From Corynebacterium urinipleomorphum (GTDB lineage: Bacteria > Actinomycetota > Actinomycetes > Mycobacteriales > Mycobacteriaceae), in contig NZ_LT706963.1 of the NCBI RefSeq assembly GCF_900155535.1, forward strand, positions 3,929 to 67,928: 64,000 nt of DNA. Direction: 5' to 3'. The translations under genes were made by a program, and so were the position numbers. This document shows positions 60,850 through 64,000 of this stretch, one piece after another. The notes beneath the pieces are model-generated. The model had not been told where the DNA came from, searched no databases, and was given only the letters and a program-made list of their open reading frames with translations. The stretch's first letter is position 1. Every line of letters starts with the position of its first letter.

Positions 60850-63800
60850 ATGGTGGACCAGCCCGTAACGGCAGCGGAGGACGAGAAACAGACGAGCGAC
60901 AGAGCCGTCGTCCGGTCCACCGGTTCCATGGCCGTGGCGACTCTGATGTCGCGCATCACCGGGTTCATCCGCACGGTGATGATCACATCGGCGCTCGGTG
61001 GCGCGGTCGCCTCCGCGTTCAACACCGCCAACACTCTGCCGAACATGATCACGGAGATCGTGCTGGGCTCGGTGCTCACGGCACTGGTCGTGCCGGTGCT
61101 CGTGCGCGCGGAGAAGGAGGACCCGGACCGCGGCGAGGCCTTCATCAGGCGGCTGTTCACGCTGACCATCACGCTGCTGACCACAGTGACACTGCTCACG
61201 GTCATCGGCGCGCCGCTGTTGACCAAGTTGATGCTGGATGAAGCCGGTCACGTCAACCTGGTGCAGGCGACCTCGTTCGCCTATCTGCTGCTCCCGCAGA
61301 TCATGTTCTACGGTCTGTTCTCCCTGTTCATGGCCATTTTGAACACCAAGGAAGTGTTCCGGCCCGGGGCGTGGGCGCCGGTGGCGAACAATCTGGTCTC
61401 CATCGGCGTGATGCTGCTGTACATGATCCTGCCGGGGCAACTCGACCCGAAGGAGCACACCGCCGTCACCGACCCGCACATCTTGCTGCTGGGTCTGGGC
61501 ACCACCCTCGGTGTGGCCGTGCAGTGCCTGATCATGCTGCCGGCGCTTCGGCGGCTCAACATCGACCTGCGCCCGCTGTGGGGGATTGACGAACGGCTCA
61601 AGCAGTTCGGCGGCATGGCCCTGGCAATCATCACCTACGTGGCCATCTCGCAGGCGGGCTACATCATCAACAACCGCATCGCCTCGGGCGTGGACAGCTC
61701 CGCCCCCGTGATCTACATGCAGCACTGGCAGCTGCTCCAGGTGCCCTACGGCATCGTGGGCGTGACCCTGCTGACGGCGATCATGCCTCGGCTGTCCCGC
61801 AACGCCGCCAACGGCGACGACGAAGCTGTGGTGCGCGACCTGACTCTGGGAACGAAGCTGACGTTCCTCGCGCTGATCCCCATCATCATCTTCATGACAG
61901 CGCTGGGCCCCGATATTGGCAACGCCCTGTTCGGCTACGGCAACTTCACCAACGCCGAAGCCCGGACCTTGGGCCTGACGCTGAGCTTCGCCGCATTCAC
62001 GCTCATCCCGTACGCCTTGGTCATGCTGCACCTGCGCGTGTTCTACGCCCGGGAGGAGGCGTGGACGCCCACGTTCATCATCGCCGGCATCACGCTGACC
62101 AAAGTCGTGCTGGCGTTTCTGGCCCCCACCGTGGCCGCGCGGCCCGACCAGGTCGTGGTGCTGCTCGGCGCCGCGAACGGCTTCGGTTTCGTCGCCGGTG
62201 CCGTCATCGGCGCATTCCTCTTGCGCCGGAAGCTCGGCTCCCTGAAGTTCGGCTCGGTCCTGCACACTTCTGTGTGGGCCGCAGCCGCGGGCCTCGTCGG
62301 TATCGCCGCGGCTCTCCTCGTGCGCTTCCTGCTCCACCTCATTCCGGGCGGCATGCCAGGCCTGGCCATGGCCCTGGGCCGGCGCGACTCCTTCGGCCTG
62401 CTGCTGGAGATCCTCATTCTCGGTGTCGTGTTCGTGGTGGCCACCGGCATCGCCCTGTCCTTCTCCACACTGCCGGAGGTGCGAAACCTCGGTGCCGCCC
62501 TGGCCCGTATCCCCGGCCTGAACCGCATCGTGCGCACCAGTCCGGCGAATGACGTCTCCACCGGGGAAGTGGACCCGCAGGAAGTCTCGTCGCAGTTCTT
62601 GGTCTCCGACACCTTCAACACCTCCCCGGTCCCGCCGCCGATGTCCGCAGGCGTTGTCCGGGGTCCGCGTCTGGTGCCCGGCGCGGCGGTGTCCGACGGG
62701 CGCTTCCGCCTCATGCGCGATTACGGCTCCAGCTCCTGCGCCCGCTTCTGGCAGGCCCGCGAGCAGGAGACCGGGCGCATGGTGGCTCTGACCTTCGTGG
62801 ATACGTGCGGTGCCGCCCCGCTGGCGCCGGTGTCACCGCGCCAGGCAGCTATTGATGCCGCAGGTGTCTGCCACCGCACCAACCAGCTCTCGGCACTGAA
62901 CCTGCCCGCTGTGGCGCCGGTGATTGAGACGATCCGGTACCGCACCGGCTGCGTGGTCGTGGCGGAGTGGGTCCCGGGCTCCGACCTGAAGACGGTCGCC
63001 GACGCCGGCGAGCCGCTGCTCGACCAGGCAGTGGCCGCGGCGATGGTGCCGCTCACCGCCTCCATCGCCGCGGCCCACGAGCAAGGAGTGCCTCTTGGCC
63101 TGGACAACCGCAACCGCATGCGCGTGAGCGACGACGGTACCGTCGTCCTCGCCTTCCCCGCGGTCCTGCCTGCGGCACACCCCGGCAACGATGCGTCCGC
63201 CTATGCCTTCGCGCTGGAACTCCTCGCCGGCGCGGCTGAAACCAGTGAACTGACAGACATCACCCGCGCCGCCCGCGCCGAGCAGCCCGACTACCGCGGC
63301 ATCGAGCAATCCCTCATGGCAGTCGCCCAACAGACCAGCCCGCACACGATCGTGCGGCAACCGGAGAAGGACGAGCCCCAGCACGAACCAGGCCATGAAA
63401 CACGCCGAGGGGGCTTCGGCGAACGCGGCGTGGGCCCATTGGGAACCGCCGGACTGGTCACCGTGGCGATCACAGCGGTGCTGCTTGTCGCCGCACTGAC
63501 CGTGTACCTCGTGGGCCTGTTCAACAACCGGCCGGATTCCCCGATCACCAGTGAATCCGCGCGAGACGGCGCCGAGAATGTTTCTGAGGGCATCGAGAAC
63601 GCCCCCAGCGGCAAGCTCCCCGTCATCATCGCGCCGCTGAACGCCGCGCCATGGGGCGACAGCACCAGTAGCACGAGCAGTACGGACCTCAGCCCGCTTA
63701 TTGACGGCCAAGACTCCACCACCGCCTCCCTGACCGCCGGCGAGAGAATCCTGCTGACCCCGGAGGACGGCGGCGAGTTCGTTCCGGAGGAGCTCAACAT

Positions 63801-64000
63801 CGATTCCGGCGCTGACACGGGCACCAGTGGCTCCGCCTACACCATCTACGGCATCGACGAGCACACCCAGGACGCCACCGACGTCAATCACCTGCGCATC
63901 CTCGCCACCGGCACCCTGAAGGACAGCCACACGAGCGTCGACATCGACGACCAACCGGCAGTCACCGGCCTCGTTGTTTCCCTCGAGGATGAGGCCACCA
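60850..64000 (+). CDS. murJ: Lipid II flippase MurJ fused to pseudokinase (3' end outside window)
   Basis: The frame is open from ATG 60850 past the window end, giving at least 1050 residues. Residues about 20-550 are a MviN/MurJ carrier of 14 or more helices (GFIRTVMITSALGGAVASAFNTANTLPNMI). Residues about 610-840 form a degenerate Ser/Thr-kinase-like domain without HRD or DFG. A membrane helix (TAGLVTVAITAVLLVAALTVYLVGLF) and an extracellular domain follow. This matches mycobacterial Rv3910, whose pseudokinase is a target for FhaA. AAGG lies 11 nt before the ATG. Confidence 0.93.
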   Translation, partial: MVDQPVTAAEDEKQTSDRAVVRSTGSMAVATLMSRITGFIRTVMITSALGGAVASAFNTANTLPNMITEIVLGSVLTALVVPVLVRAEKEDPDRGEAFIRRLFTLTITLLTTVTLLTVIGAPLLTKLMLDEAGHVNLVQATSFAYLLLPQIMFYGLFSLFMAILNTKEVFRPGAWAPVANNLVSIGVMLLYMILPGQLDPKEHTAVTDPHILLLGLGTTLGVAVQCLIMLPALRRLNIDLRPLWGIDERLKQFGGMALAIITYVAISQAGYIINNRIASGVDSSAPVIYMQHWQLLQVPYGIVGVTLLTAIMPRLSRNAANGDDEAVVRDLTLGTKLTFLALIPIIIFMTALGPDIGNALFGYGNFTNAEARTLGLTLSFAAFTLIPYALVMLHLRVFYAREEAWTPTFIIAGITLTKVVLAFLAPTVAARPDQVVVLLGAANGFGFVAGAVIGAFLLRRKLGSLKFGSVLHTSVWAAAAGLVGIAAALLVRFLLHLIPGGMPGLAMALGRRDSFGLLLEILILGVVFVVATGIALSFSTLPEVRNLGAALARIPGLNRIVRTSPANDVSTGEVDPQEVSSQFLVSDTFNTSPVPPPMSAGVVRGPRLVPGAAVSDGRFRLMRDYGSSSCARFWQAREQETGRMVALTFVDTCGAAPLAPVSPRQAAIDAAGVCHRTNQLSALNLPAVAPVIETIRYRTGCVVVAEWVPGSDLKTVADAGEPLLDQAVAAAMVPLTASIAAAHEQGVPLGLDNRNRMRVSDDGTVVLAFPAVLPAAHPGNDASAYAFALELLAGAAETSELTDITRAARAEQPDYRGIEQSLMAVAQQTSPHTIVRQPEKDEPQHEPGHETRRGGFGERGVGPLGTAGLVTVAITAVLLVAALTVYLVGLFNNRPDSPITSESARDGAENVSEGIENAPSGKLPVIIAPLNAAPWGDSTSSTSSTDLSPLIDGQDSTTASLTAGERILLTPEDGGEFVPEELNIDSGADTGTSGSAYTIYGIDEHTQDATDVNHLRILATGTLKDSHTSVDIDDQPAVTGLVVSLEDEAT

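Noticed and set aside
60799..62337. 512-codon minus-strand frame at the right end
   Set aside because: Antisense to murJ, whose frame is unmistakable and merely runs off the window.

Overview
The window looks like a chromosomal segment of a Corynebacterium-like actinobacterium, on the origin-proximal part of the chromosome. Evidence: high GC; a mycobacterial-style block of rpsF-ssb-rplI-dnaB next to a glycosyltransferase, a class A PBP and a DUF5318-like zinc-ribbon gene; a malR-uspA pair; a divergent malate synthase G / isocitrate lyase pair with G/C-tract (RamA-like) sites; a DtxR-type iron box; four exact parS sites; and, at the right edge, the nudix / DUF6049-like / murJ-pseudokinase order that in relatives leads to trxB, parAB and dnaA. 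No rRNA, tRNA, CRISPR array or complete insertion sequence was seen.

Layout. 1-2.2 kb: partial gene, large foldback, pspA and thioredoxin. 2-4.9 kb: copper cluster (cysteine-less HMA paralogue, copper chaperone, copA). 4.9-6.2 kb: niacin-type transporter niaP. 6.3-9.9 kb (minus): dnaB, a 540-bp non-coding region with DnaA-box-like sites, rplI, ssb, rpsF. 10-15 kb (minus): lipoprotein, small membrane protein, GT87-like mannosyltransferase-type protein, ponA, DUF5318. 15-17 kb: malR, uspA, membrane protein. 17-24.4 kb: trhO, DUF1846, glcB, aceA, rraA. 24.4-30.9 kb: nei-type glycosylase, nnrDE, YwaF-like protein, MFS exporter, pirin-like and pRiA4b ORF-3-like proteins. 30.9-35.1 kb (minus): two DUF202 proteins, then an iron-box-controlled pair encoding a His-rich secreted protein and an FG-GAP/collagen-like surface protein. 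35.4-42.8 kb: broken vanZ-like gene, leuS, tandem flavodoxins, DUF5129-like protein, dicarboxylate transporter. 42.9-50.9 kb: SdpI-like protein, trpE-G-D-CF-B-A, Rieske protein, small protein. 51-55 kb: HNH protein, two small exported proteins, brnFE-like exporter. 55-64 kb: algH, pcnB, nudix, DUF6049-like protein and murJ (cut by the window end).

Four signals stand above ordinary annotation. (1) The 9-mer GTCGATAAG/CTTATCGAC occurs 26 times by my reading (22 as the 11-mer GCTTATCGACG), equally on both strands, inside and outside genes, which resembles a DNA-uptake-type or chromosome-architecture signal. (2) Four exact parS sites lie in 11.3 kb; one forms the stem of a textbook intrinsic terminator. 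(3) A DtxR-type box sits on the start region of a strong promoter driving a surface FG-GAP/collagen-like protein plus a His-rich secreted protein, a candidate undescribed metal-responsive envelope system. (4) At least 17 genes have a -10 hexamer 6-8 nt before the start codon, indicating leaderless mRNAs; this changes several start-site choices.
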